From contig CAYUIS010000005.1 in NCBI GenBank assembly GCA_964444825.1, positions 1-64,000 on the forward strand: a stretch of DNA of 64,000 nucleotides, given 5' to 3'. The position numbers were made by a program, and so were the translations under genes. The first letter of the stretch is position 1. The number at the start of each line of letters is the position of its first letter. Below, piece after piece: positions 7,807 through 16,197 of this stretch. The notes under the pieces are model-generated. The model was not told where the DNA came from, ran no database searches, and saw only the letters and a list, made by a program, of their open reading frames with translations. The DNA is from CAYUIS01 sp964444825. Its GTDB lineage: Bacteria; Chloroflexota; Anaerolineae; B4-G1.

Positions 7807-10083
7807 ATGACAAAGAGAGGATCGACAAAACGACCAAGCAGCCGTTCGCGCGGGCGTCAAAGTAGCCGCTCGCGCCGCCAGACCCCTTCGCTGCCACAGA
7901 TCAACCTGACCCCCGATCAGCAGCTCGACATCCTGGGCTACGTGCTGCTGGCCCTGGCCGGCTTTACGATCCTCAGCTTCATTAGCTCAGAGCGGGGACT
8001 GATAACCGGCGGGTGGTTAGGGCTGCTGCGGCGGACGTTTGGCTGGGGGGCCTACCTGACGCCCATCCTTGTGGGTGGCGTGGGGTTGTGGCTCGTCCTG
8101 CGCGATTTTGGCGAGCGGGCGCCCCGGCCGACCCCACAGCAGATTGGTGGCGTGCTGCTGGGCTACGTGGCCCTGCTGACCACGTGCCACTTGCTGGCAG
8201 CCCCGGCGATGTTCGACGGTGATCTCGGGGCCACGGCCGAGGCAGGCCACGGTGGCGGGTACCTGGGCGCGGAGTTGAGCTGGCAGCTCTTGCACGGATT
8301 GGGCGGCGTGGGGACGGGTATCGTGATGCTCGTGTGGTGGCTGATCGTCGCCGGGCTTACGTTTGGGATCTCTATACAGGACGGCGTGGACGCAGGGGAG
8401 CGCCTGCTGGAGGCGTACCGCTCCAGCCGGCTCACACAGGCACTAGGATCGAAGGGGACGGCACCCAGGAGACGCACCGCAGCGCGGGACCGCGCTGCAG
8501 GGCGTCAGCGTTTCGATGAACCGAGACCGGTAGTGGCCTCGCCACCCCCGGCTGCCGCCGTCGCCACCTCGGCCGGCTCGGGGCAATCACCCCTTTCCGG
8601 TACCGACCAGTTTTGGCAGATCCCCGATCTTGACGACATTCTGAACCCTGGCACCGATCAAGATATTGGCGCAGAGATATTGCGCCAGCAGGCCCGGACC
8701 ATCGAGACGACGTTGGACAGTCTGGGCGCACCGGTATGGGTGCGGGAGACCAACCCCGGGCCGGTCGTCACCCAGTTCGCCATCGAACCGCGAGTGCTCA
8801 CCAACCATAACGGCGCGGAGACCAAGGTCAAGGTCAGCCGCATCAGAGCCTTGGCCAACGACCTGGCGCTGGCGCTGGAGGCCAAGACACTCCGTATCGA
8901 GGCTCCCATCCCCGGCAAAGGGTTGATCGGCATCGAGGTCCCCAACCCCCAGGTTTCCTTGGTCGCGTTGCGGGATACCATCGAGTCGGAGCAGTATGAG
9001 GCGGTTGATTCTCGGCTACGGCTAAGCCTGGGTCAGAACGTCTCCGGTGTTCCGGTCGTCGCCGATCTGACAGCTATGCCTCACCTGCTCATCGCCGGAA
9101 CGACCGGCTCGGGCAAGTCGGTCTGCATCAACGCGATGATCACCGCGCTGCTCTTGCAGAACACGCCGACTGAACTGAAATTCCTCATGGTGGACCCCAA
9201 GCGGGTAGAGCTGATAGGATACGAGGGCATTCCCCACCTGCTGTCAAAGGTGGTGGTGGAGATGGAGCGGGTGACGAGCGCGCTCCAATGGATATTGCGG
9301 GAGATGGACGGACGCTACCGGTTATTGGCCGACACAGGAGCTACCAATATCCGCGATTTTAACGAACGCGTCGCACCAAACACAGGCGCCAGGACCCTGC
9401 CATACATCGTGGTCGTCATCGACGAGTTGGCCGATCTGATGATGATGGCCCCGCAAGAGACGGAGCGCTCTCTGTGCCGTATCGCGCAGATGGCACGAGC
9501 CACAGGCATTCACCTGGTCGTCGCTACCCAACGCCCCAGTGTGGACGTGGTCACGGGACTGATCAAGGCCAACTTTCCGGCGCGCATCGCCTTCAACGTA
9601 GCCTCGCAGGTGGATTCGCGCGTCATCCTGGATATGCCAGGGGCTGAACAACTGCTAGGCCAGGGCGATATGTTGTTCCTGCCGCCCGACGTATCCAAGC
9701 CTCTGCGGTTGCAGGGCGCATTTGTCTCCGATGAGGAACTGCGCCGGCTGGTGCACTACTGGAAGGAGCAGGGCAGGCCGGGGGCCATACCGGCGGAAAA
9801 GTCCGTGCAGCAGCCGCTGTGGGACGAGATGCGTGAGGCCAGGAAAACGCTAGAGTTTGAGGACGATCTAGTACCCCAAGTGATCGACCTGGTGCTGCGG
9901 GAACAACGGGCCTCCATCTCGCTCCTGCAGCGTAAACTGCGCATCGGCTACACACGAGGGGCGCGGCTGATGGACATCCTGGAACGTCACGGGGTGGTAG
10001 GACCTCAGCCGTCAGGCGGACAGGCGCGGGAGGTATTTCCCGGCGCGGCGCGGGCTTTGCTCGAGTCTGGAACCGAGCACTAG
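7807..10083 (+). CDS. ftsK: DNA translocase FtsK/SpoIIIE
   Basis: A 758-aa FtsK-type DNA pump. A basic N-terminal tail is followed by four predicted membrane helices (about residues 35-195), a short linker, and the motor: Walker A GTTGSGKSV (about 429-437), Walker B VVVIDELADL (about 534), ATQRPSVDVVTGLIKANFP, and a C-terminal winged-helix gamma domain (about 690-750) that reads KOPS-like sites. It clears chromosome ends from the division septum. I chose the ATG at 7807, where the basic tail begins; a longer frame back to 7696 overlaps the upstream gene and looks non-coding. Confidence 0.96.
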   Translation: MTKRGSTKRPSSRSRGRQSSRSRRQTPSLPQINLTPDQQLDILGYVLLALAGFTILSFISSERGLITGGWLGLLRRTFGWGAYLTPILVGGVGLWLVLRDFGERAPRPTPQQIGGVLLGYVALLTTCHLLAAPAMFDGDLGATAEAGHGGGYLGAELSWQLLHGLGGVGTGIVMLVWWLIVAGLTFGISIQDGVDAGERLLEAYRSSRLTQALGSKGTAPRRRTAARDRAAGRQRFDEPRPVVASPPPAAAVATSAGSGQSPLSGTDQFWQIPDLDDILNPGTDQDIGAEILRQQARTIETTLDSLGAPVWVRETNPGPVVTQFAIEPRVLTNHNGAETKVKVSRIRALANDLALALEAKTLRIEAPIPGKGLIGIEVPNPQVSLVALRDTIESEQYEAVDSRLRLSLGQNVSGVPVVADLTAMPHLLIAGTTGSGKSVCINAMITALLLQNTPTELKFLMVDPKRVELIGYEGIPHLLSKVVVEMERVTSALQWILREMDGRYRLLADTGATNIRDFNERVAPNTGARTLPYIVVVIDELADLMMMAPQETERSLCRIAQMARATGIHLVVATQRPSVDVVTGLIKANFPARIAFNVASQVDSRVILDMPGAEQLLGQGDMLFLPPDVSKPLRLQGAFVSDEELRRLVHYWKEQGRPGAIPAEKSVQQPLWDEMREARKTLEFEDDLVPQVIDLVLREQRASISLLQRKLRIGYTRGARLMDILERHGVVGPQPSGGQAREVFPGAARALLESGTEH

Positions 10084-10110
10084 CAGGTGGGACCACTTTA
10101 GGATAGGTAC

Positions 10111-10437
10111 TTATTCCTCCGACGAGCGGTGCTTCCGGCGCTCTTCCTTCAGTTCTGGCCACTCCTGCGCCTCGCCGTCCCGGGCTTGGCTTGTGACAAT
10201 GTGCTTGACCGCTCGGATGAGTGCTTCGGGGTCGTAGCTCTCTACTTGGGACTTTAACTTTTCCACGGCGGCCAATTCCTGCTCACTCAGGGTTCTGCCG
10301 GTCTCCGTCTCTATCGCAACCAGCGCCAGCACTAGCGCCCGCTCGTCGTCGTTGAGGTCTTTCCCACCACCTTCTTCCAGTAGGCTGCGAATCCCTTCAG
10401 GATTGAAAATCGAGGGCTTTGATTTATCCTCTGTCAT
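10111..10437 (-). CDS. Small acidic hypothetical protein
   Basis: A 108-aa charged, helical, soluble protein with no family I recognise. The middle (DDERALVLALVAIETETGRTL, then QELAAVEKLKSQV) suggests a small helical bundle; the C-terminus is basic. GTG at 10440 and ATG at 10437 are adjacent; ATG has the better distance (seven bases) from AGGAGG. It overlaps the upstream gene by 14 bp, so the two are coupled. Confidence 0.7.
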   Translation of the reverse strand: MTEDKSKPSIFNPEGIRSLLEEGGGKDLNDDERALVLALVAIETETGRTLSEQELAAVEKLKSQVESYDPEALIRAVKHIVTSQARDGEAQEWPELKEERRKHRSSEE

Positions 10438-10954
10438 CACGGCTCCTCCTATAGATCACAAAAAGACACCTTGGAGCATCATGTCCCATCTGTTCCTGCA
10501 CCTCAACTTCAATTGGGGTGTCTGGCAGCAATACCTCACAGTAAACTTGCCACAAACCCGGGCAGGCAATGCACGATTGATCGTGCCGTTCCAACCCCGC
10601 CCGCTGCGAACCCAGGTGGGCGGCACAGCGCGTGACCGTGATCTCCATCCGGTCGTTTTCAACAGCAAACTCGGCCTCAAATCCGGCGGCCAGTACCTCT
10701 TGAAAGTAAGTATGGATGATCCGAGCTGCATCCTCGAAATCGTCGGCGGCCTGCTTGCCCAGGGCGCGCAACATCCTTCTCATCTCGATGCGCCCAAACG
10801 CGGCTCGGACCCGCGCGTTCAACTCTGCGGCTGCTGTCCAGCCGTACGCGTCGTGCACCTTGAGAAACCACTGGCCGTCCCAAGCCATCGCCAGCAGGGC
10901 CAGCATGCGGGCCCGCTTCTGCGGTGAAATCGTGTATGGTGCCACCGTCCCCAT
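10424..10954 (-). CDS. DUF6125 / L-2-amino-thiazoline-carboxylate-hydrolase-like protein
   Basis: A 176-aa protein. The N-terminal helical part (LLAMAWDGQWFLKVHDAYGWTAA) and the C-terminal cysteine motif CIACPGLWQVYCEVL resemble the DUF6125 and L-2-amino-thiazoline-4-carboxylate hydrolase-like proteins found in anaerobes, whose real substrates are mostly unknown. CxxC plus a third cysteine may bind metal. The gene overlaps the next small gene downstream. The family call rests on overall pattern only. Confidence 0.6.
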   Translation of the reverse strand: MGTVAPYTISPQKRARMLALLAMAWDGQWFLKVHDAYGWTAAAELNARVRAAFGRIEMRRMLRALGKQAADDFEDAARIIHTYFQEVLAAGFEAEFAVENDRMEITVTRCAAHLGSQRAGLERHDQSCIACPGLWQVYCEVLLPDTPIEVEVQEQMGHDAPRCLFVIYRRSRDDRG

Positions 10955-10973
10955 CCTTGTCCCCCCACTCGGC

Positions 10974-11957
10974 TTATGGCTGGCGCCAATCGGGCGCCTG
11001 GGCCCGGTACGACCAGCGCCACCGTAAACCGACGGGATAGCCGATCATTTTGGCCAGGTCGCCGGTGACTCGGATGACGGGCACCCACATCAGCGCCTGG
11101 GCCTTTTGCCCCAAGCTCAACCTCTGCCACAAATCCGCGAGCCGGCGCCACCCAGTCCAGAACATCCCCGGTATGGAGAGGAGGAACAACGCCCACCACC
11201 GTGGGTTCAACGTCATCCCGGCAACGGCGACGAGGGGTGCGGCGACCAGGTAGGTCAAGTAGCGAATGAGATGCCGCTCGCGCCATAGATCTGCTTTACC
11301 GTCACCCCGCGCGTAGCGATAGTATTGGACGAAAAAGGCACGCAGGCTGGAACGGGGCCGGAAATGAACAGTCGCCTGAGGGACAAAGAAAAACGGTCCG
11401 TATCGATTCCGTATTCGCAAGTCAAAGATCAGATCTTCACAGTAATCGAGCCACTCTGGGTATCCTCCCACCTCCGCCCAGGCGCGCTTGCGAAAGGCGA
11501 CCGAGCGACTGGAGGGAAGAAACCGCGTTGGATCGATCTCCCGCAACGCTGGAAGCACCGTCGCGCCCATCGCCGTTTCAAAGGCGGTCTGCGGGTCGGG
11601 GACAAAAAAGCCAGCAACCGCCTCGGTGCGTGCTTCAGCAAACGGCGCAGTGATCTTTTCCAACCAGTGTTGGCTGAGGCGCACCCCTGCGTCGGTCACC
11701 GCGATGACGTCCCCTGTCGCGGCCTCGATAGCTGCGTTGCGCCCCTGCGAGATGTTGCCCCCCGGTCGCTGGAAAAAACGGAGAGGCAGGTGATGAGCGG
11801 CTTGATAGGTCTCCAGCACCGATAGCGTAGCGTCGGTCGAGCCACCGTCACACATAATCACCTCATCCGGCAGGCGAGTCTGAGCAGCCAGGCTATCCAG
11901 CAGATGGGGCAGGGTGTTGGCCTCGTTCAGCACCGTGGCGACGACGGAAATACGCAT
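10974..11957 (-). CDS. Family 2 glycosyltransferase with C-terminal membrane segments
   Basis: A 327-aa GT-A glycosyltransferase. The N-terminus (ISVVATVLNEANTLPHLLDSL) and CDGGSTDAT form the nucleotide-sugar site; VTDAGVRL supplies the DxD-like metal site and CEDLIFDLRIRN the ED catalytic base region. Hydrophobic stretches around 240-265 and 285-310 suggest membrane association. The sugar and acceptor cannot be read from the sequence. It appears to be transcribed from its own promoter as a leaderless mRNA. Confidence 0.9.
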   Translation of the reverse strand: MRISVVATVLNEANTLPHLLDSLAAQTRLPDEVIMCDGGSTDATLSVLETYQAAHHLPLRFFQRPGGNISQGRNAAIEAATGDVIAVTDAGVRLSQHWLEKITAPFAEARTEAVAGFFVPDPQTAFETAMGATVLPALREIDPTRFLPSSRSVAFRKRAWAEVGGYPEWLDYCEDLIFDLRIRNRYGPFFFVPQATVHFRPRSSLRAFFVQYYRYARGDGKADLWRERHLIRYLTYLVAAPLVAVAGMTLNPRWWALFLLSIPGMFWTGWRRLADLWQRLSLGQKAQALMWVPVIRVTGDLAKMIGYPVGLRWRWSYRAQAPDWRQP

Positions 11958-11965
11958 GTGGGGCG

Positions 11966-11994
11966 ATTATACACGACGACGCGTGGTCTGCCAA
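11966..11994 (-). promoter_or_regulatory. Promoter for a leaderless glycosyltransferase mRNA
   Basis: Minus-strand TTGGCA (11994-11989), 17-bp spacer, TATAAT (11971-11966). The expected start near 11959 is only about two bases before the ATG at 11957, and no Shine-Dalgarno sequence precedes that ATG, so translation should be leaderless. Confidence 0.6.
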
Positions 11995-12030
11995 GCCGTG
12001 AGACAGATATTTATCGGATCGGGTTGTCAC

Positions 12031-12059
12031 TTGACGTTTGGGGGGAGGCGTGATAAAGT
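12031..12059 (+). promoter_or_regulatory. Promoter and leader of the cold-shock gene
   Basis: TTGACG (12031-12036), 17-bp spacer, TAAAGT (12054-12059). The predicted leader of about 85 nt contains a GCCCC/GGGGC hairpin (12061-12081). Cold-shock mRNAs often have structured leaders, but no canonical cold box was identified. Confidence 0.5.
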
Positions 12060-12149
12060 TGCCCCGCAGTTTCAAAGGGGCAGATAACAAAGTGCGTACC
12101 GCAAGCCTACGGTGTTCTACTGGAATCACGTGTTTAGGAGTACAAACAG

Positions 12150-12359
12150 ATGAGCGAACGGGAAATGGGAACCGTCAAGTGGTTCAGCAACCAGAAAGGC
12201 TATGGATTTATCGTCCGCGACCAAGGCGGGGAGGTGTTTGTTCACCACACCGCCATCCAGAGTGAGGGTTTCCGGACGCTCAACGAGGGCCAGCGGGTCG
12301 AGTTCGCCGTCGAACAAGGCCCCAAGGGACTAGAGGCCACAGACGTCTCTCCGGAATAA
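12150..12359 (+). CDS. Cold-shock domain protein
   Basis: A 69-aa single cold-shock domain. RNP1 is KGYGFI and RNP2 is VFVHHTAI, preceded by the usual MGTVKWFSNQ. It is a cytosolic RNA chaperone that melts secondary structure, typically induced on temperature downshift. AGGAG lies nine bases before the ATG. It is a monocistronic gene flanked by genes on the other strand. Confidence 0.96.
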   Translation: MSEREMGTVKWFSNQKGYGFIVRDQGGEVFVHHTAIQSEGFRTLNEGQRVEFAVEQGPKGLEATDVSPE

Positions 12360-12394
12360 GTAAACGCCGATTTCCAAGTAGGCGCGCGTACGCG

Positions 12395-13219
12395 CTAACC
12401 CGTCTGCTCCGCCAGCTCCTCACGCACCGTTCGAAGCAGTGCTTCGGCCTTCAGTTCCGCTAGCGTGTAGCAGGGGGCCTCAAGATGATCGGCCAACGCC
12501 TGGGCCAGGCCCTGGTCAAAGGCCTCGTGCTCCATGTTGATCACCAGCGAACGAATGTGGTTCTGGGGAAACAACTCGGCGATGCGGTACGCCTCTTCCT
12601 GGGGAGGCAGGTTTGCCATCGAGACGTTGCCCGCCCCATCGGTGAGCAGCACCATCAGGGGCATCAGGTCAGGATGCTGACGCAACTCTCGGGTGATGAC
12701 CTCAAAGGCGGTATGTAGCCCTGCCGACAGAGGGGTCTTGCCGCCGACAGGGATGTCCACCAGAGCCCGCCGCGCCAGCTCAACACTGCTGGTGGGCGTT
12801 AGCACGGCCTGAGCGGCGTTCTTCTGAAAGACAACTAGGCCCACCCGGTCACGCTGCTGATAGGCATCCGTCAGCAGCGACATGACAGCCCCCTTCGTCG
12901 CCTCCATCCGCTCCGCCACCGCCATCGACCAGGAGGCGTCCACGACAAAAAGCACCAGGTTGGCAGCACGTCTGACGCGCACCTTGCGCCGATAGTCGAC
13001 CGGGCGCAACGCCAGGGCGGGGCCGTCCTCGCTCCGTCGCTCGTTCTGGTATGGCGCAGCCGCACGGAACGTGGCGTCAAAAGCTAGATCGGTGGCGTCA
13101 CCAGGGGTTGGACGGGACTGAACGTATCGCCCGCGCTTGCGCTCCGTGCGGGTCTGGCTGCGGCGGCCGCCGCTGGAGCGCGTCAGTCGATCGAGGGGCG
13201 TGTCGAGTCGCCGCGGCAT
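12395..13219 (-). CDS. chlD: VWA (ChlD/CobT-like) part of a frameshifted metal chelatase
   Basis: A 274-aa segment with a von Willebrand A domain: MIDAS residues in DASWSMA, GKTPLSAG and LLTDGAGN. The N-terminal RRLDTPLDRLTRSSGGRRSQ and GRYVQSRP regions match the linker of fused AAA+/VWA putative cobalto- or magnesium-chelatase subunits. The frame stays open upstream of the ATG at 13219, with family-like sequence, to an A9 tract at 13363-13371, where a -1 shift joins it to the AAA+ gene. The joined product would be 687 aa, normal for the fused family. A separate start at 13219 has no good ribosome-binding site, so translation is more likely by frameshift. The metal (Co or Mg) is not determined; no chlorophyll genes are present, which favours cobalt. 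Confidence 0.85.
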   Translation of the reverse strand: MPRRLDTPLDRLTRSSGGRRSQTRTERKRGRYVQSRPTPGDATDLAFDATFRAAAPYQNERRSEDGPALALRPVDYRRKVRVRRAANLVLFVVDASWSMAVAERMEATKGAVMSLLTDAYQQRDRVGLVVFQKNAAQAVLTPTSSVELARRALVDIPVGGKTPLSAGLHTAFEVITRELRQHPDLMPLMVLLTDGAGNVSMANLPPQEEAYRIAELFPQNHIRSLVINMEHEAFDQGLAQALADHLEAPCYTLAELKAEALLRTVREELAEQTG

Positions 13220-13311
13220 AAACGTCTCACCGACCCCGGCCTCCTCGCCGTAATCCCACCACGTGCCCTCCGACGGCCACTGAGGGACAGTCTGCAGAAC
13301 CGGTTCCCGGC

Positions 13312-14457
13312 TTAGCTCGGCTCGCTCGGGAGCGTCCTCGTCACCGATCTCCCCAAATGCGCTTTTTTTTTACCTGCGGGATCGGCGGCTGCCTCACCCT
13401 CCTCAGCCACCTCTGCCTCAACCGGGTTTTGGGCGCGGGCCTCGGTCAGCCGATCCGAGAGATCGCCCATGGTGACCTCTGCTTCCTGCAACGGATGCCG
13501 CTTTAACCGGTGAGGAAGCGCCAACTCGGCCGCCAGCAGGATATCGTGGTCGGTCAAACGGGTACGTCCCTCAAAAGCAGCCTGGGCGCGCGCGGCTTTG
13601 AGCACCACCAAATCGGCGCGGTGGCCATCTACCCCCAACTCGCTCATCATCGTGGCGATGGTGGCCAGATCCGACTGGGAAAACCTGACCTGATCGATGA
13701 GATCACGGGCGCGCGCGATTTCCTGCGAAAGCGCCTGCTCCCTGGGGGACCATTCGGCACAAAAGCCCTCCGGGTCAGCCTCGTACGCCAGATTGTGATC
13801 CATTATGGCCACCCTGGCGACGGGGTCGCGGATACCCTGGATATCCACACACAGGGCAAAACGGTCGAGGAGCTGGGGCCGAAGATCTCCTTCCTCCGGA
13901 TTCATGGTACCCACGAGTATAAAACGAGCGGGATGGCTGAAAGAGATGCTCTCCCGCTCCACCACGTTGACTCCCATGGCTGCCGCATCCAGCAGCAGAT
14001 CAACGACGTGGTCGTCGAGCAGATTGACCTCATCCACGTAAAGGACGCCTCGGTTGGCAGCAGCGAGGACCCCCGGCTCAAAGTGCCGTTCTCCCTTCTG
14101 GATGGCACGCTCGATATCCAGGGTGCCCACGACGCGATCCTCGGTCGCGCTGACCGGCAGATCGACGAATCGGGTGCGGCGGCGGGCACGGGGCAGGTCG
14201 CCATCGCTGCCATTCCGCTCGTGGCACTCGGTGCACCACGCCGCGGGCTGGTCGGGATCGCAACTGAAGGAACAATCGGCAACCACCTCAATCTCGGGCA
14301 GCAGCGCAGCCAGCGCCCGGGCGGCGGTCGACTTGGCCGTGCCGCGCTCGCCCCGAATGAGCACGCCACCGATCTGGGGATGGATGGCGTTAAGTATCAG
14401 AGCGCGTTTCATACGCTCCTGTCCTACAATTGCCGTAAACGGAAAGATCGTTGACAT
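13312..14457 (-). CDS. chlD: AAA+ (ChlI/CobS-like) part of a metal chelatase
   Basis: A 381-aa MoxR/ChlI-type AAA+ ATPase. Walker A is GERGTAKST, Walker B is GVLYVDEVNLLDD, and sensor 1 lies in LVGTMNPEEG; DCSFSCDPDQ plus two further cysteines form the family's insert. It ends in an acidic linker and a 20-residue tail after AAA-AAA-AAA (13363-13371). ATP hydrolysis by this module powers metal insertion together with the VWA module and a large CobN/ChlH subunit, which is not in this window. The zero-frame product alone would serve as a ChlI-like small subunit; a -1 shift gives the full I-D protein. I chose the ATG at 14457 (MSTIFPF). Confidence 0.9.
   Translation of the reverse strand: MSTIFPFTAIVGQERMKRALILNAIHPQIGGVLIRGERGTAKSTAARALAALLPEIEVVADCSFSCDPDQPAAWCTECHERNGSDGDLPRARRRTRFVDLPVSATEDRVVGTLDIERAIQKGERHFEPGVLAAANRGVLYVDEVNLLDDHVVDLLLDAAAMGVNVVERESISFSHPARFILVGTMNPEEGDLRPQLLDRFALCVDIQGIRDPVARVAIMDHNLAYEADPEGFCAEWSPREQALSQEIARARDLIDQVRFSQSDLATIATMMSELGVDGHRADLVVLKAARAQAAFEGRTRLTDHDILLAAELALPHRLKRHPLQEAEVTMGDLSDRLTEARAQNPVEAEVAEEGEAAADPAGKKKAHLGRSVTRTLPSEPS
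13363..13371 (-). other. A9 slippery tract joining the chelatase reading frames
   Basis: On the coding strand, GGT is followed by nine A and then GCG. The tract contains the heptamer A-AAA-AAA in the proper phase for -1 ribosomal slippage and is long enough for RNA-polymerase slippage. Adding one A, or moving back one base, opens the VWA frame. A purine-rich GAGGAGGG lies about 25 nt upstream, further than the usual stimulatory spacing. A simple sequencing error in the homopolymer would give the same picture. Confidence 0.7.
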
Positions 14458-14476
14458 AGTGTTGACCTCGGGCCAC

Positions 14477-14504
14477 ATTATACCGCAATCGCACAGGATA
14501 ACAA
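14477..14504 (-). promoter_or_regulatory. Promoter for the chelatase gene
   Basis: Minus-strand TTGTTA (14504-14499), 16-bp spacer, TATAAT (14482-14477); the predicted start is about 13 nt before the ATG at 14457. Confidence 0.5.
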
Positions 14505-14597
14505 TACCTCGTACGGTTAGGACTGTACTACTCCTTTACACACACCACAATCATCTTCTCCGAAAGCCATATCCGAAATCCCAACGTCAATTTTAAA

Positions 14598-14626
14598 TTG
14601 ACAACCTGGAACATCTGTGTCATAAT
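14598..14626 (+). promoter_or_regulatory. Upstream promoter (P1) of the nucleoside kinase gene
   Basis: TTGACA (14598-14603), exactly 17 bp, CATAAT (14621-14626). This is one of the strongest promoter matches in the window and gives a leader of about 180 nt. An 8-bp direct repeat, GGAGAGCA, follows at about 14633 and 14648. Confidence 0.65.
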
Positions 14627-14661
14627 CCTACTGGAGAGCACTCCTCCGGAGAGCAGGCGTC

Positions 14662-14691
14662 TTGACGCTCTGCTCCTGACTGTGATAAAAT
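14662..14691 (+). promoter_or_regulatory. Second promoter (P2) of the nucleoside kinase gene
   Basis: TTGACG (14662-14667), 18-bp spacer, TAAAAT (14686-14691). It lies 64 bp downstream of P1, so the kinase seems to have tandem promoters. Confidence 0.55.
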
Positions 14692-14709
14692 ACGAATAGC
14701 CCTGCGGTG

Positions 14710-14766
14710 TTCCCTCAAAAGCGAGGGAAGCAACCGGGAATCTGATGGCGTGCCAGCGACGCCATC
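14710..14766 (+). promoter_or_regulatory. Two leader hairpins before the nucleoside kinase gene
   Basis: TTCCCTC/GAGGGAA (14710-14729, six-base loop) is followed by a perfect 8-bp stem GATGGCGT/ACGCCATC (14744-14766, seven-base loop). Both lie in the transcribed leader and neither has a T run, so they are not intrinsic terminators. The arrangement matches no riboswitch I know. Confidence 0.45.
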
Positions 14767-14811
14767 GTTGATCCACGACGCCGGAGCGACGCGAACATAG
14801 GGGGAATCAAG

Positions 14812-16152
14812 ATGACAACCATCAAGCACGTGGTCAAGCGAACCGGAGCAATCGTGCCCTTCAACCAAGAGCGCATCACCAACGCCATCTACCGGGCGGA
14901 GGTAGCCGTCGGAGGTCGTGATCGGGCTATCGCGGAGGAGATGTCCGATCAGACCGTAGCCATATTGGAGGAGAGCACTGCGCCAGGCCACATCCCGGCT
15001 ATCGAAGAGATCCAGGACGTGGTCGAGAGGGTGCTGATCAGGAACGATTACGTCGAGATGGCCAAGGCGTATATTCTCTACCGTGACGAGCGGGCCAGGC
15101 ATCGCAAAGAGCGGGCCAGGCGTTTGACCCGTTCCTACGATAATATCCCTTGGCGCAAGATCTGGGAGGTTCTAGATTGGGCCGTGGATCACAATCTCCA
15201 CACCTACGAACGGTTGAACGCCCGCGTCGGACGCGGGGGGTTCCCGGAGATCGTGCGCGAGACCGACCGCGCCTACAACGAAGATATCACGACTGCATCA
15301 GAGATTATTCGGGAGCGGCGGGATAGCGTCAAGATCGTCATCATCGCCGGGCCCTCATCTTCGGGCAAGACGACCACAACTACCAAGCTCGCCCACCTGC
15401 TGAAAAAGATGGACCTCAGCCTGGTGCCACTCACCGTGGACAATTACTTTTTCGACCTGGAGCTCCACCCACAGGACGAGTTCGGCGACTATGACTTTGA
15501 GACACCACAAGCCCTCGATCTGGGGCTCATCAACGAGCACCTGGCGCGTTTGGTCACCGGGGAGCAGGTGCTGACTCCCTTCTACGATTTCAAGGCCGGC
15601 AAACGTCACGACGCTCAGACCCCGATGCAAATTGGCAAAAATGACGTCATTCTGATCGATAGCCTGCACGGCCTGTTCCCAGACATGACCCAGTCGATCG
15701 ACGACGAACTCAAGTTCAAGCTGTACATCGAGCCCTTGCTGCAGATGAAAGGCCCGGATGGGAAGTATGTGCGCTGGACCGACCTGAGGTTGATGCGTCG
15801 TATGGAGCGGGATGCCGTCCACCGGGCCTACGACCGGCGCCAGACGCTGGAGCATTGGCACTATGTCCGCGCCAGCGAAATGCGCAACATCATCCCCTAC
15901 ATCAACTCGACAGACTATGTCGTGAACAGCGGTCTACCGTACGAACTCCCCATTATGCGGGCCAGGTTGTTCCATCTATTCGAGGAATGGGTGAAGGCGT
16001 ATGAGGGCGATCCGCTCCGAGAGGATGCCCTTATGCGCGCCGAGCGGGTGCACGATCTCCTGAGAGCCATCACCCCGGTTGATGATGACTCTGCCATACC
16101 GCCTGGCTCGCTCCTGCGGGAATTCATCGGCGGCAGTTGCTACGAGTACTAG
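14812..16152 (+). CDS. ATP-cone domain fused to a uridine-kinase-like P-loop kinase
   Basis: A 446-aa protein. Residues about 1-95 form an ATP-cone (KRTGAIVPFNQERITNAIYRA ... VLIRNDYVEMAKAYILYR), the allosteric nucleotide sensor of class III/I ribonucleotide reductase and NrdR. After a helical linker, a uridine-kinase/phosphoribulokinase fold starts at about 175 with Walker A GPSSSGKTTTTTKL and continues with VDNYFFD and DVILIDSLHGL. It probably phosphorylates a nucleoside or sugar under feedback control by ATP/dATP; the substrate is not known. GGGGG precedes the ATG. Tandem promoters and a structured leader suggest tight control. Confidence 0.85.
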   Translation: MTTIKHVVKRTGAIVPFNQERITNAIYRAEVAVGGRDRAIAEEMSDQTVAILEESTAPGHIPAIEEIQDVVERVLIRNDYVEMAKAYILYRDERARHRKERARRLTRSYDNIPWRKIWEVLDWAVDHNLHTYERLNARVGRGGFPEIVRETDRAYNEDITTASEIIRERRDSVKIVIIAGPSSSGKTTTTTKLAHLLKKMDLSLVPLTVDNYFFDLELHPQDEFGDYDFETPQALDLGLINEHLARLVTGEQVLTPFYDFKAGKRHDAQTPMQIGKNDVILIDSLHGLFPDMTQSIDDELKFKLYIEPLLQMKGPDGKYVRWTDLRLMRRMERDAVHRAYDRRQTLEHWHYVRASEMRNIIPYINSTDYVVNSGLPYELPIMRARLFHLFEEWVKAYEGDPLREDALMRAERVHDLLRAITPVDDDSAIPPGSLLREFIGGSCYEY

Positions 16153-16197
16153 TTTTATCATTCTGCTCGAAAAGCAGCCATGAGGAATTGGCCTGAC

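Noticed and set aside
12360..12394. Bidirectional terminator between the cold-shock and chelatase genes
   Set aside because: GCGCGTACGCGC is palindromic but has no T run on either side and almost no loop.
13220..13362. Stimulatory hairpin or Shine-Dalgarno for chelatase frameshifting
   Set aside because: The best stem (CCCGAGC with GCT and CGGG) lies more than 30 nt after the slippery tract, and GAGGAGGG lies about 25 nt before it; both are outside usual distances.
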